Virus record (IMG/VR): IMGVR_UViG_3300028800_000048 | Coordinates: 1-37,695 of that record | Reading direction: 5' to 3' (one strand) | From: a virus | DNA: 37,695 bases | Shown here: positions 13,372 to 19,543 of the stretch, piece by piece | Layout: every line of letters starts with the position of its first letter | Numbering within the stretch: the first letter of the stretch is position 1 | The notes under the pieces: generated by a model | What the model saw: only the letters and a program-made list of their open reading frames with translations | What the model was told of the DNA's origin: nothing | Databases searched by the model: none | Made by a program: the position numbers and the translations under genes

Positions 13372-13399
13372 AGAATAACATAATCCTATGCATTGTCAA
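13372..13399 (-). promoter_or_regulatory. Promoter of the minus-strand recombination operon
   Basis: On the minus strand a perfect TTGACA (13394-13399) is 16 bp from TATTCT (13372-13377). It faces away from the plus-strand promoter at 13414. The two -35 boxes are an inverted repeat (TTGTCAA ... TTGACAA), so a shared regulator could bind both. Confidence 0.6.
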
Positions 13400-13413
13400 C
13401 AACTTATTAATTA

Positions 13414-13441
13414 TTGACAACGTGATAATGTGCTATATACT
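13414..13441 (+). promoter_or_regulatory. Promoter of the plus-strand Cro-like gene
   Basis: A perfect TTGACA (13414-13419), 16-bp spacer and TATACT (13436-13441). Transcription would start near 13448, just before the 18-bp palindrome at 13456, and reach the gene at 13497. Confidence 0.7.
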
Positions 13442-13455
13442 ATAGATAAAAGTAA

Positions 13456-13473
13456 TAGGCCTAATTAGGCCTA
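13456..13473. promoter_or_regulatory. 18-bp palindromic operator
   Basis: TAGGCCTAATTAGGCCTA is a perfect inverted repeat immediately downstream of the plus promoter and upstream of the small HTH gene. Position and symmetry fit autoregulation by that HTH protein or control by another dimeric repressor. Confidence 0.65.
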
Positions 13474-13496
13474 ACGAATTTTACCTGGGAGAAAAA

Positions 13497-13694
13497 ATGA
13501 TATACGTAAACGTGGATAAGCTTAAAGAAAGATTGATGAAGTACCTGGAGGTAACCATTATCTCATACAATGCGTTGGCGGAGCTGTGCAATTTAAGGCA
13601 CCAAACGCTTTCAAGATGGGCTAAGGGCGAAAAAGGATTGGCTGCGGTATCAGCGCGCAAGATAGATGCATATCTTAGCAGTAAGGGGTTCTAA
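13497..13694 (+). CDS. Cro-like helix-turn-helix regulator, 65 aa
   Basis: ATG 13497 follows GGGAGAAAAA. Residues about 22-50 form a helix-turn-helix (SYNALAELCNLRHQTLSRWA), with the recognition helix around RHQTLSRWAKGEKGL. The size and compact helical fold fit a Cro/Xre-type DNA-binding protein. It sits downstream of a strong promoter and an 18-bp palindrome, and faces the recombination operon, so it probably controls the divergent promoter pair. Its stop overlaps the next gene's start by one base. No CI-like repressor partner is evident. Confidence 0.75.
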   Translation: MIYVNVDKLKERLMKYLEVTIISYNALAELCNLRHQTLSRWAKGEKGLAAVSARKIDAYLSSKGF

Positions 13695-13906
13695 TGAGCT
13701 CTGAAACGCCTAAATACTTTGGTGACTGGGAAGTGCTTGCCTACAACTGTGAGAAGGACAAGCATGGCAAGTCCGTATCTCTCTGTAGATGCAAATGTTT
13801 TTATGAAGCGAAGATATTAACGACAGTGCTGAAAGCGGGCAAAAGCCTGAGCTGCAAGACCTGTGCGGGAGAAAGATTTTGGGAGAAAAGAAAGAACCCC
13901 ATGTAA
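13694..13906 (+). CDS. Cys-rich small protein, possible zinc-binding, 70 aa
   Basis: It overlaps the HTH gene by one base (TAATG). Cysteines are arranged as NCEKDKHG, then LCRCKC, then SCKTC, like a zinc ribbon or knuckle. Such small proteins in phages often bind nucleic acid or host RNA polymerase, but no family was recognised. It is followed directly by a hairpin that includes its stop codon. Confidence 0.6.
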   Translation: MSSETPKYFGDWEVLAYNCEKDKHGKSVSLCRCKCFYEAKILTTVLKAGKSLSCKTCAGERFWEKRKNPM

Positions 13907-13920
13907 TGAAACATGGGGTT
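13895..13920 (+). terminator. Hairpin at the end of the regulator pair
   Basis: A perfect 10-bp stem AACCCCATGT/ACATGGGGTT (13895-13904 with 13911-13920) includes the stop of the upstream gene. It is followed by AAACTTT, so the U tract is weak. It may act as a leaky terminator between the regulatory and replication genes. Confidence 0.55.
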
Positions 13921-14087
13921 AAACTTTACATTTGCGCAAACTAGAGTAAGATAACTTAAAATTCTAACTTAAAAATAATACTCAGCTGCGACCACAAAGC
14001 AAGGTTATAAAAAGAGCATCGTGATAAATTATCAAGAAACTACCCTATAAAGCTAGCTAGGTTATAAATAATGCATTTAATATTTAC

Positions 14088-14143
14088 TATGCAATAAATA
14101 CGAAATTATGCAATAAATACGAAATTATGCAATAAATACGAAG
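14088..14143. repeat. Three 19-bp iterons, candidate replication origin
   Basis: TATGCAATAAATACGAAAT is repeated in tandem at 14088-14106 and 14107-14125, with a third copy (14126-14143) differing only at its end. The 19-bp period is about two helical turns, so bound proteins would lie on one face. The array is 10 bp upstream of a gene for a winged-helix Rep-like protein. The 180 bp before it are AT-rich and non-coding. Iterons beside a Rep gene are the standard layout of plasmid-like and some phage origins. Confidence 0.7.
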
Positions 14144-14153
14144 ACAATGTACC

Positions 14154-14672
14154 ATGCCAAATATAATAAGTCAACAACCAATTCTAAGTGAACTGCAGAT
14201 CAAACTGCAAAACATCGTTATATTCTATAATATACACTTCAAAAAATGCTTCTTGTCACAAGAAACAATGGCCTCGCGCCTCAATCTTTCCTCTAGACAC
14301 GTGCGCCGGTTACTGGTGCAACTGAAAGCCATGGGACTCCTGGTGACGAAGCGTCGTGGGTTTAACATGACGTTAAGTTACGAGTTACCTAAGGCGTTGT
14401 TTGAGGCTGCGTTTGTGGAGAAGAATTGGTATCTTTTCCCGCTTTTAAGGTTTGGTTCAAAATGGCGACCTGGAGCTGCTCAAAATCAAAATGTCCGCCT
14501 ATATAATATAAGGAATAATAGTGTAGACAAAATCGGAGGGTTTATACTGCAAAACCTGGGTTTGTTTACCCTGGTTAATCAACAACGTTGGGTTGGGTTT
14601 TTAGATAGTTATGGGTTTTGGAGACTTCACGGGGGGGAACGCCCCCCTGCCCCAAGAATTTTAAAAACCTAA
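14154..14672 (+). CDS. Winged-helix Rep-like DNA-binding protein, 172 aa
   Basis: Residues about 15-65 form a clear helix-turn-helix or winged-helix: FLSQETMASRLNLSSRHVRR, then LLVQLKAMGLLVTKRRGF. Helix-turn-helix proteins of this kind are common as replication initiators in plasmids and phages. The iterons directly upstream support this. The C-terminal part (about 90-172) contains aromatic residues and is not recognised. The ATG at 14154 lacks a clear Shine-Dalgarno. A GGGGGG/CCCCCC hairpin lies inside the 3' end of the coding region. The next gene probably works with it. Confidence 0.65.
   Translation: MPNIISQQPILSELQIKLQNIVIFYNIHFKKCFLSQETMASRLNLSSRHVRRLLVQLKAMGLLVTKRRGFNMTLSYELPKALFEAAFVEKNWYLFPLLRFGSKWRPGAAQNQNVRLYNIRNNSVDKIGGFILQNLGLFTLVNQQRWVGFLDSYGFWRLHGGERPPAPRILKT
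14632..14648 (+). other. G6/C6 hairpin in the 3' end of the Rep-like gene
   Basis: GGGGGG and CCCCCC flank a 5-nt loop in an AT-rich genome. It is inside the coding frame near the stop and is followed about 20 bp later by three CCTAA units. It could slow ribosomes or RNA polymerase at the gene end, or be a strand-opening or strand-switching element near the origin. Confidence 0.4.
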
Positions 14673-14730
14673 CCTAACCTAAAAGGGGGACGGGGAACGA
14701 ACGAAGCCAATCTACAACAAAAGGAGAATA

Positions 14731-15402
14731 ATGATGGATAAGCTACAACGGAAACAAATTCGCCAGCAGATATTAGATGGAACCTTCAGCGGCGACCCGA
14801 TATCTCCCGTGATTGATACCCTTACGTTTTTGCATTTGACGCAAGCTGGGCGCATTGAACTTACCAAATTCCCTGACGCAGCCTTGTCTTACGGCAACGC
14901 CCAGACCCGGCGCAAAAAAAATGTAGCAGATCCGTTTAAGTATTTTTGTGGCATATGCTCCAACTACTGTAAACAGAATGGCCTCTATGTCGATATGGAA
15001 TATCCCAATTTGCTCTTTAATTTCTACAAGGTTGACCCCAACGCCCCACGGTATGAATCGAAGCCCGATATCTATGGCCAAGATATTACTCAATCAGCAC
15101 CAACCAGCTCTAACCCAGTCTGGGTACCTGAGCCACGTGAACGACGCCATGGCGTAACAGAGATAACCAAGCTTACTCTTTCCCTCTTTCATGATGATAT
15201 GCTCCACATGCTCAAACTCTGGGGAGGCAAAGACGGTATATTTAACTACTTTATTCGCATGTCCCACTATTGGGATGAAGGACTCTCTTCTTCTGAAGCT
15301 TTAGTTGAAGCCAAAGCCTACGATGCCTGGTGCAAAAGCGAATTTGGCCTTCAGTTCTTTACCTATTTTAAGCAATATTTACCTTTTTGGTTGTCGTTTT
15401 AA
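14731..15402 (+). CDS. Putative replication-associated protein, 223 aa
   Basis: ATG 14731 (a second ATG directly follows) has an AAAGGAG site. A central segment (DPFKYFCGICSNYCKQNGLY, then Val) resembles the C-terminal half of some winged-helix replication proteins from plasmids and phages, which suggests that this gene and the Rep-like gene upstream act as one split unit. The C-terminus has helical aromatic stretches. It is directly upstream of a strong terminator, so it closes the replication transcript. No helicase or polymerase motif seen. The assignment is inference from context. Confidence 0.5.
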   Translation: MMDKLQRKQIRQQILDGTFSGDPISPVIDTLTFLHLTQAGRIELTKFPDAALSYGNAQTRRKKNVADPFKYFCGICSNYCKQNGLYVDMEYPNLLFNFYKVDPNAPRYESKPDIYGQDITQSAPTSSNPVWVPEPRERRHGVTEITKLTLSLFHDDMLHMLKLWGGKDGIFNYFIRMSHYWDEGLSSSEALVEAKAYDAWCKSEFGLQFFTYFKQYLPFWLSF

Positions 15403-15467
15403 TAAGTTCTTACTACACTAGCTTTAAGCAATACGAATGTGTGGTACATTTTTGTATTATCCCCCCT

Positions 15468-15505
15468 ATCCCAGTGTTTATTATGAACACTGGGATACTT
15501 TTTTG
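15468..15505 (+). terminator. Strong intrinsic terminator
   Basis: An 11-bp perfect stem ATCCCAGTGTT/AACACTGGGAT (15468-15478 with 15486-15496) closes a 7-nt loop and is followed by ACTTTTTT. It ends the replication transcript. Confidence 0.85.
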
Positions 15506-15531
15506 CCTTTTATCTTGTTTCTTACTAGGAT
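15503..15531 (+). promoter_or_regulatory. Promoter for the RusA/terminase region
   Basis: TTGCCT (15503-15508), 17-bp spacer, TAGGAT (15526-15531). It overlaps the terminator's T tract and precedes the gene at 15569. Match is moderate (4 of 6 in each box). Confidence 0.45.
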
Positions 15532-15568
15532 AGTGCAAAAGGACAACAGAGTAGCATGAGGTGCAACT

Positions 15569-16024
15569 ATGAGCTTACGAAAATCTGCCACGTTTACCAT
15601 TATAGGGTCACCTATCCCCCTCTTTAGAGCAAGACCCAATTACCACCAGCGTCGCATGTGGGACTCTCAATCTGAACTGAAAACCTACTGGAAGTTACTT
15701 CTTGAAAAAATGCACAAGAATAGACCACCCTTTGCTGGGCCTCTTTCTCTTCGCGTATTTGCTTTTATAGAACTTCCCGTCTGTCGCCGCAAGAAGTGGA
15801 GCTCTCTCACCAACACCTATCATGGATCTCCACCTGATGCTTCAAATATCGTTAAATGGGTAGAAGATTGTTGCCAACTTGCCAACCTATTTAAAAATGA
15901 TTGTCTTATTGCCGATACCCAGTGCATTAAGATATGGACCACTGAACCTAAGACCGTCTTTACTATTACTGAACTAGATCCCCTCTATCAAATCAACCTT
16001 CAAGATTATGGACTAAACTTATGA
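15569..16024 (+). CDS. RusA-like Holliday-junction endonuclease with altered acidic site, 151 aa
   Basis: The N-terminus (FTIIGSPIPLFRARPNYHQR) and the central block (SPPDASNIVKWVEDCCQLAN) follow the RusA pattern: a beta strand with basic residues, then PDxDN..K...D. RusA resolves Holliday junctions using acidic residues that hold Mg2+. Here the second Asp of the usual PDxDN is Ser (PDASN), and the usual D-D pair downstream is reduced to LIADTQ. The enzyme may be weakened, use other residues or only bind junctions. It lies before the probable small terminase, a common position for phage RusA genes. ATG 15569 follows a weak GAGGTG site. Confidence 0.6.
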   Translation: MSLRKSATFTIIGSPIPLFRARPNYHQRRMWDSQSELKTYWKLLLEKMHKNRPPFAGPLSLRVFAFIELPVCRRKKWSSLTNTYHGSPPDASNIVKWVEDCCQLANLFKNDCLIADTQCIKIWTTEPKTVFTITELDPLYQINLQDYGLNL

Positions 16025-16656
16025 ACGAAGATACCAAATATCATGCTAAATCACTCAGGACTAAAGCTAATCGATCCATCACCAAGAACACCAAAAAACA
16101 TAGCGCAGATTACACTATTATTGCCCCTCCTTCTAAACGACAACTAGCTAAAAAAGCTAAGGCAGAATCTGAAGAAAAAAATGCACTTAGTGCATTACAG
16201 ACATCTGATGCATCTTTTTCATACCATGAATATTTGAATATGCGCACTATGACGAAGGTTCTGATTAATGACGCTTGGGTAGATCGATTTGCAGCTGAGA
16301 TGACTAAGTGGGTGGATACCAACGTAGATGCAATCAGGGTTTCGGAGTTTCTTCAAATTAAGTCTATGGGATGGGATGATTTTGAGAGCTTGATGCTGAA
16401 GTCACTCCCTTTGAGGAAAGCATATGCCTATACGCTGACGATATTAGCCCAAAACCGGGAAAAGCAGGGCGCGAACTTTAAAATGAATTGGGCAACATTG
16501 GCATCAACACAGGCACATTACTGCCGTATAGCAAAAGGAGAGGCAGAGAACAGAGCGAAACTGAAGGAGCAGGCACAACAAGATAGCGGAACGAAATTCA
16601 TTGTTATGGAGAGCGTAGATGAACTGGCTAAACTTATCAAAAAGGAAAGAGAATAA
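16021..16656 (+). CDS. Probable small terminase subunit, 211 aa
   Basis: Starts in an ATGA overlap with the RusA-like gene. The first 60 residues are basic and disordered (KSLRTKANRSITKNTKKHSA). Residues about 85-185 are helical, with a DNA-binding-like helix pair (AIRVSEFLQIKSMGWDDFES) and a REKQGANFKMNW segment typical of small terminases. The C-terminus (KFIVMESVDELAKLIKKERE) may contact the large subunit. Small terminases recognise the packaging site and start DNA cutting by the large subunit, encoded here at 20965 after a run of small genes. The assignment is by pattern and is not certain. Confidence 0.5.
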   Translation: MNEDTKYHAKSLRTKANRSITKNTKKHSADYTIIAPPSKRQLAKKAKAESEEKNALSALQTSDASFSYHEYLNMRTMTKVLINDAWVDRFAAEMTKWVDTNVDAIRVSEFLQIKSMGWDDFESLMLKSLPLRKAYAYTLTILAQNREKQGANFKMNWATLASTQAHYCRIAKGEAENRAKLKEQAQQDSGTKFIVMESVDELAKLIKKERE

Positions 16657-16657
16657 T

Positions 16658-17032
16658 ATGCATGCATGGTTAGTAATAGTTGGATTTGTGTTTTATAGCT
16701 TTACGATCTTTGTGCTGGGAATGCTCACCATTCTTAAGGCAGATGAATCATTAGAATCAAAAACAACCAAGACGCTTCAAATAATTGATAGAGGGTTACA
16801 GGTCCAGGCCGACTCAGTTCGCACAGAGGTGGTGGTTCTTCATAAGCGGGTGAACGAACAACGCGACTATATCAACAAGCAAATTGAAAAAACAATGCTT
16901 AAGATAGAAGAGATGAAAATTGACCTGGCACAAGTGCAGGTACACAAGTGTTTGCCATTGCCTAAGCGTAAATATAACAAGAAGCTCGTAGAGCCTAAGG
17001 TAGAGCATGAAGTGGATACCAGCGCAAAGTGA
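16658..17032 (+). CDS. Membrane-anchored coiled-coil protein (i-spanin-like?), 124 aa
   Basis: The start at ATG 16658 is preceded by AAAGGAAAGAG. Residues 2-25 form an N-terminal membrane segment (AWLVIVGFVFYSFTIFVLGM). A long charged coiled-coil region follows (about 35-95) and a Lys/Glu/Pro tail. This N-in, periplasmic coiled-coil topology is that of Rz-type inner spanins, which disrupt the outer membrane of Gram-negative hosts at lysis. No lipoprotein (o-spanin) frame was identified inside or beside it, so the role is tentative. Confidence 0.5.
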   Translation: MHAWLVIVGFVFYSFTIFVLGMLTILKADESLESKTTKTLQIIDRGLQVQADSVRTEVVVLHKRVNEQRDYINKQIEKTMLKIEEMKIDLAQVQVHKCLPLPKRKYNKKLVEPKVEHEVDTSAK

Positions 17033-17225
17033 CTATTATTTTAAAGCAGGCCAGCATTATATTATCTTCTGTGAACAATACTCAGATGATAATGCAGTCA
17101 TAGATACTCAAATACATTCAGTTGCGTTTGAGGATGATTGCGAGCTGTGCTTGCTCGAAACAAAACTGCCTGAGAACTATATTATTACCCATTACATGAA
17201 TATCAAACCACCTAAAGGTAAGTAA
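17007..17225 (+). CDS. Hypothetical small acidic protein, 72 aa
   Basis: It overlaps the upstream gene by 26 bp and has AAGGTAGAGC before its ATG. The protein is beta-rich and acidic (FEDDCELCLLETKLPENY). Its stop shares a base with the next start (TAATG). No family recognised. It is coupled to the degenerate ligase-like gene. Confidence 0.6.
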   Translation: MKWIPAQSDYYFKAGQHYIIFCEQYSDDNAVIDTQIHSVAFEDDCELCLLETKLPENYIITHYMNIKPPKGK

Positions 17226-17767
17226 TGTACAGAAATATACCACACTACGTAAAACTACCCGAGTTTAACAGCCCCAAACTAGAATGGGAACTTGAAGAAC
17301 ATATCCCAGGATTTCACCTGCGCGTCATATGGAAGACGCATAATAATAATGTATCTTTTAGGGGTAAGCACGATGAGGATATGATACCACCCGAAGTATT
17401 CTCTTCTATGTTTGCTCTATTTAACATTCAATCACTAGGCAAACTCAAAATCCCTTCAAATCATATCAAAATTGAACTACACGCGATCTTTACCACTGTA
17501 TCAAATAAAATACATTGCACCTTGATTGATGTTTGTGTTGACGATCACTATCTTGACAGAATAGCAGTTCGTCTTACTGCTGCTCGATTAGGGGTGAAGA
17601 CGCCACCGCTTTTAGGGCATATGACAAAGAGTCGTATTGCAGAATTGCTGGCAGATAAGCCGCTGAGTATGGTTACCCGTTTAAAGTTGTCTAAATGTAT
17701 TGGCCGGGTTATTATAAACGGCGAAGAAAAGATCATGCAGGTAGTAGCTAAAGATATGAAAGGTTGA
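17225..17767 (+). CDS. Catalytically degenerate RNA-ligase-like protein, 180 aa
   Basis: This aligns along its length with the intact RNA ligase at 27947. Motif I: here ELEEHIPGFHLRV against DVEEKIDGTSIRI, so the nucleotide-accepting Lys is His26. A second block is NVSFRGKHDED against FVSFEGRSKDS. The third block, LGVKTPPLLGHMTKSRIAEL, matches MGIKSAPSLGMMTEHQIINY. Motif IV EGVV is IGRV here, losing the Glu. Motif V keeps a Lys region (EEKIMQVVAKDMK). It is shorter and lacks part of the middle. It should not form a ligase-adenylate. It may bind RNA or tRNA ends, or the active ligase. Overlaps its upstream neighbour by one base. Confidence 0.72.
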   Translation: MYRNIPHYVKLPEFNSPKLEWELEEHIPGFHLRVIWKTHNNNVSFRGKHDEDMIPPEVFSSMFALFNIQSLGKLKIPSNHIKIELHAIFTTVSNKIHCTLIDVCVDDHYLDRIAVRLTAARLGVKTPPLLGHMTKSRIAELLADKPLSMVTRLKLSKCIGRVIINGEEKIMQVVAKDMKG

Positions 17768-17768
17768 G

Positions 17769-18089
17769 ATGATCTCTGCCCATTACTTCGGTTTCTCCTT
17801 TACTCCTCGATATAGTGGATTTTGTAAACAATGCAAAGAATATGCCAGATCAATAGGTCACGATGGTTATGCTGATTTGCCTACTGATGTTAATGTTTGT
17901 AGAAGAAACTGGCTGGGAAATGACAATACCATTTGGACGTGCTTCCATGAATGGAACTATGGTAGAGCTCAAACGCGGTCACTTCTTTCTGCAAAGGTGC
18001 CAAATTTAATACATAAGATGTTATCAGTAAAGAGATTGCCCCAACGAGGTGGCGTTACCTTAAGGATGAAGAAATATGAGACAGGATAG
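17769..18089 (+). CDS. Small Cys/Trp-rich protein ending in a capsid N-arm-like segment, 106 aa
   Basis: ATG 17769 directly follows the upstream stop, with AAAGGTTGAG as site. Residues 1-70 are Cys- and aromatic-rich (GFCKQCKEYARSIG, CRRNW, TCFHEWNYG) and not recognised. Residues 72-103 (LLSAKVPNLIHKML... PQRGGVTLRMKKY) closely resemble residues 21-53 of the major capsid protein (LLSVPVPNMIHKIP... PRNGGTTLRMRRY). The two parts seem to have been fused by recombination. The capsid-like tail could bind capsid or scaffold, or just be debris that keeps the frame open. It overlaps the next gene by 14 bp. Confidence 0.6.
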   Translation: MISAHYFGFSFTPRYSGFCKQCKEYARSIGHDGYADLPTDVNVCRRNWLGNDNTIWTCFHEWNYGRAQTRSLLSAKVPNLIHKMLSVKRLPQRGGVTLRMKKYETG

Positions 18090-18414
18090 AATTCCTTACC
18101 ATGAGATTACGAGGAAGCTTAGTGAAAAAGCTCCTGGCAGCTGTTTTCGATGCCACAATAACATGTTCGAGAGCGCAGGTAAGTTTAATATTACCCGCGA
18201 TTACAATCAATATGACCAAGAAATTGAATATGAAAAATATGCCTTAGCTGCCTTTCATTGCACTTATTGCGGGTTAGTAAATTTCCATGCCATTGGACAG
18301 CTTGTGCAAGCGGAACAAAGATATTTTTACCCTGGTAAGAAGCCTGTATTAGACATTTTTATTTACATTTGTTTCACAATAGCGATTGCTTATCTCGTTA
18401 AAACTTATTTGTAG
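18076..18414 (+). CDS. Zinc-ribbon membrane protein, 112 aa
   Basis: Two CxxC motifs (CFRC at about 23-26 and CTYC at about 57-60) look like a zinc ribbon, and residues about 92-111 (IFIYICFTIAIAYLVKTYL) form a C-terminal membrane anchor. The start lies inside the upstream gene's end. Function unknown; a membrane-tethered metal-binding protein could modify host envelope or transcription. Confidence 0.6.
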   Translation: MRQDRIPYHEITRKLSEKAPGSCFRCHNNMFESAGKFNITRDYNQYDQEIEYEKYALAAFHCTYCGLVNFHAIGQLVQAEQRYFYPGKKPVLDIFIYICFTIAIAYLVKTYL

Positions 18415-18439
18415 TAATTAATTGGAGGTAGAGCATTAC

Positions 18440-18745
18440 ATGCGTTATGAATTTTGGATACCAATAAGAAAAATCACGTTTAAAAATTTTGTGAGATGTC
18501 TTGAATGCGATAAAGAGACTTCCGTGGTGTATTTTAACGTTTATGATATTTCAAAATTTAGATGTGTTGAGTGCTCTGATATACGTCAGGGAAATAGTCT
18601 GAATGATTTGAAAGATAAAGAACGCGAAGAGTATCTAGAAAAAAGAAAAGTTTATTATGAAAAATTTCAAGATGACTTAGTTGAACAAGAGCGGATCTCC
18701 CTTGAGCTTTTTCTTGAAGATAAGTTTGGCAAAAGAAATGATTAA
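18440..18745 (+). CDS. Small zinc-finger-like protein, 101 aa
   Basis: ATG 18440 is preferred; a TTG at 18422 overlaps the GGAGG site that serves it. CxxC pairs (CLEC and CVEC) suggest zinc binding. The C-terminal half is a charged helix (KDKEREEYLEKRKVYYEKFQ). No family recognised. Confidence 0.6.
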   Translation: MRYEFWIPIRKITFKNFVRCLECDKETSVVYFNVYDISKFRCVECSDIRQGNSLNDLKDKEREEYLEKRKVYYEKFQDDLVEQERISLELFLEDKFGKRND

Positions 18746-18754
18746 GAGGTAATA

Positions 18755-19033
18755 ATGATTTGTAGTTGTAACTGTCCACAGGAATTGCGCGAATATATAC
18801 GTATTGAACTGCTCAAGATGACCCGAGATATCAAGCAGCGCATGGACTCTATGGAATACCGCGAGCTTGGACGTGATAAAAGCAGAGAAGATGAAGCGCC
18901 AGCTTTATGGCAAGTGCGCGATGAGCTTATGAAAAATAGAATGGAGATTGATAAAATTCAAGCAATATTAGAGACAGTTCAAAATAATCAAAAAGTTCTT
19001 GGTAGTAAACCCAAATCTACTAAGAAAGATTAA
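18755..19033 (+). CDS. Hypothetical charged helical protein, 92 aa
   Basis: ATG 18755 follows AAGAGGTAAT. After an N-terminal CSCNCPQ the protein is helical and charged (EYIRIELLKMTRDIKQRMDS), with a Lys-rich tail. The composition suggests a small coiled-coil or nucleic-acid-associated protein. No family recognised. Confidence 0.6.
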   Translation: MICSCNCPQELREYIRIELLKMTRDIKQRMDSMEYRELGRDKSREDEAPALWQVRDELMKNRMEIDKIQAILETVQNNQKVLGSKPKSTKKD

Positions 19034-19043
19034 CAAGGATTAA

Positions 19044-19358
19044 ATGGATATACAAGAAGCACACATACAACAAATTATAAGTTACGCACATAGCTATCCT
19101 GAATCAACGGTGCGATGCCAGATGCTAATGTTACAACGTTCATTAGCATTGATAACAGAACTTGAACAAGAAAACGTTAAACGCAACCAGGCTAAGATTG
19201 ATTTAGATTTAGATCAAGCAACAATTCATTGGTTTAGGATGTGCGAGATATTTGATGAACTTATGGAAGCGCGCCACTTGGTCTGTAAGGCATTTCCTGA
19301 ATTTAGAAAAGGGCCTATTTATCGAATGATGCGTTTTTATTATAAAAATAAGGATTAA
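19044..19358 (+). CDS. Hypothetical helical protein, 104 aa
   Basis: ATG 19044 follows AAGGATTAA. Long amphipathic helices (VRCQMLMLQRSLALITELEQ) suggest a coiled-coil dimer. The C-terminus is basic and aromatic (YRMMRFYYKNKD). Next to the Fic cassette. No family recognised. Confidence 0.6.
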   Translation: MDIQEAHIQQIISYAHSYPESTVRCQMLMLQRSLALITELEQENVKRNQAKIDLDLDQATIHWFRMCEIFDELMEARHLVCKAFPEFRKGPIYRMMRFYYKNKD

Positions 19359-19359
19359 C

Positions 19360-19521
19360 ATGGCTAAAGTAATAATATTTAAACAGAGCAGTTGCGTAAA
19401 ATTAGAAGATGCCATCAATTCATTTCTTAAAGAATCGCAACCTCAAATTCAATCAATCTCTTTTAGCACGAAAACTGATGATCTAGGGCCTTGGTATATT
19501 GCCCTGCTGTTATATAACTGA
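19360..19521 (+). CDS. Cse60-like small protein, 53 aa
   Basis: ATG 19360 overlaps the upstream stop region and follows AAGGATTAAC. MAKVIIFKQSSCVKLEDAIN begins a pattern (strand, helix with ED..INSFL, strand QIQSISF, strand ending ALLLYN) similar to small Cse60/DUF2758-type proteins, which are common in phages and have no clear role. It directly precedes fic, and its 3' half is duplicated, with 95% identity, after fic. Confidence 0.55.
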   Translation: MAKVIIFKQSSCVKLEDAINSFLKESQPQIQSISFSTKTDDLGPWYIALLLYN

Positions 19522-19543
19522 GTAGCTTATGTTTTATACTAAT
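19425..19543 (+). repeat. Direct repeat A, copy 1 (small gene 3' end plus fic start)
   Basis: 119 bp matching 20018-20136 without gaps, with about 6 mismatches (about 95%). It covers the 3' half of the 53-aa gene, the gap and the first five codons of fic. Confidence 0.9.

Noticed and set aside
13497-13694. A lysogeny (CI/Cro plus integrase) module
   Set aside because: There is a Cro-like protein and an operator, but no CI-like repressor, integrase or att-like repeat. The only recombinase gene lacks its catalytic domain.
14088-14143. Short tandem repeats as a possible CRISPR array
   Set aside because: The three 19-bp units are contiguous, with no spacers, and no cas genes are present. Iterons next to a Rep-like gene explain them better.
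14668-14682. Three CCTAA units as telomere-like repeats
   Set aside because: Only three short units inside a genome that closes as a circle; too little to support a telomere role.
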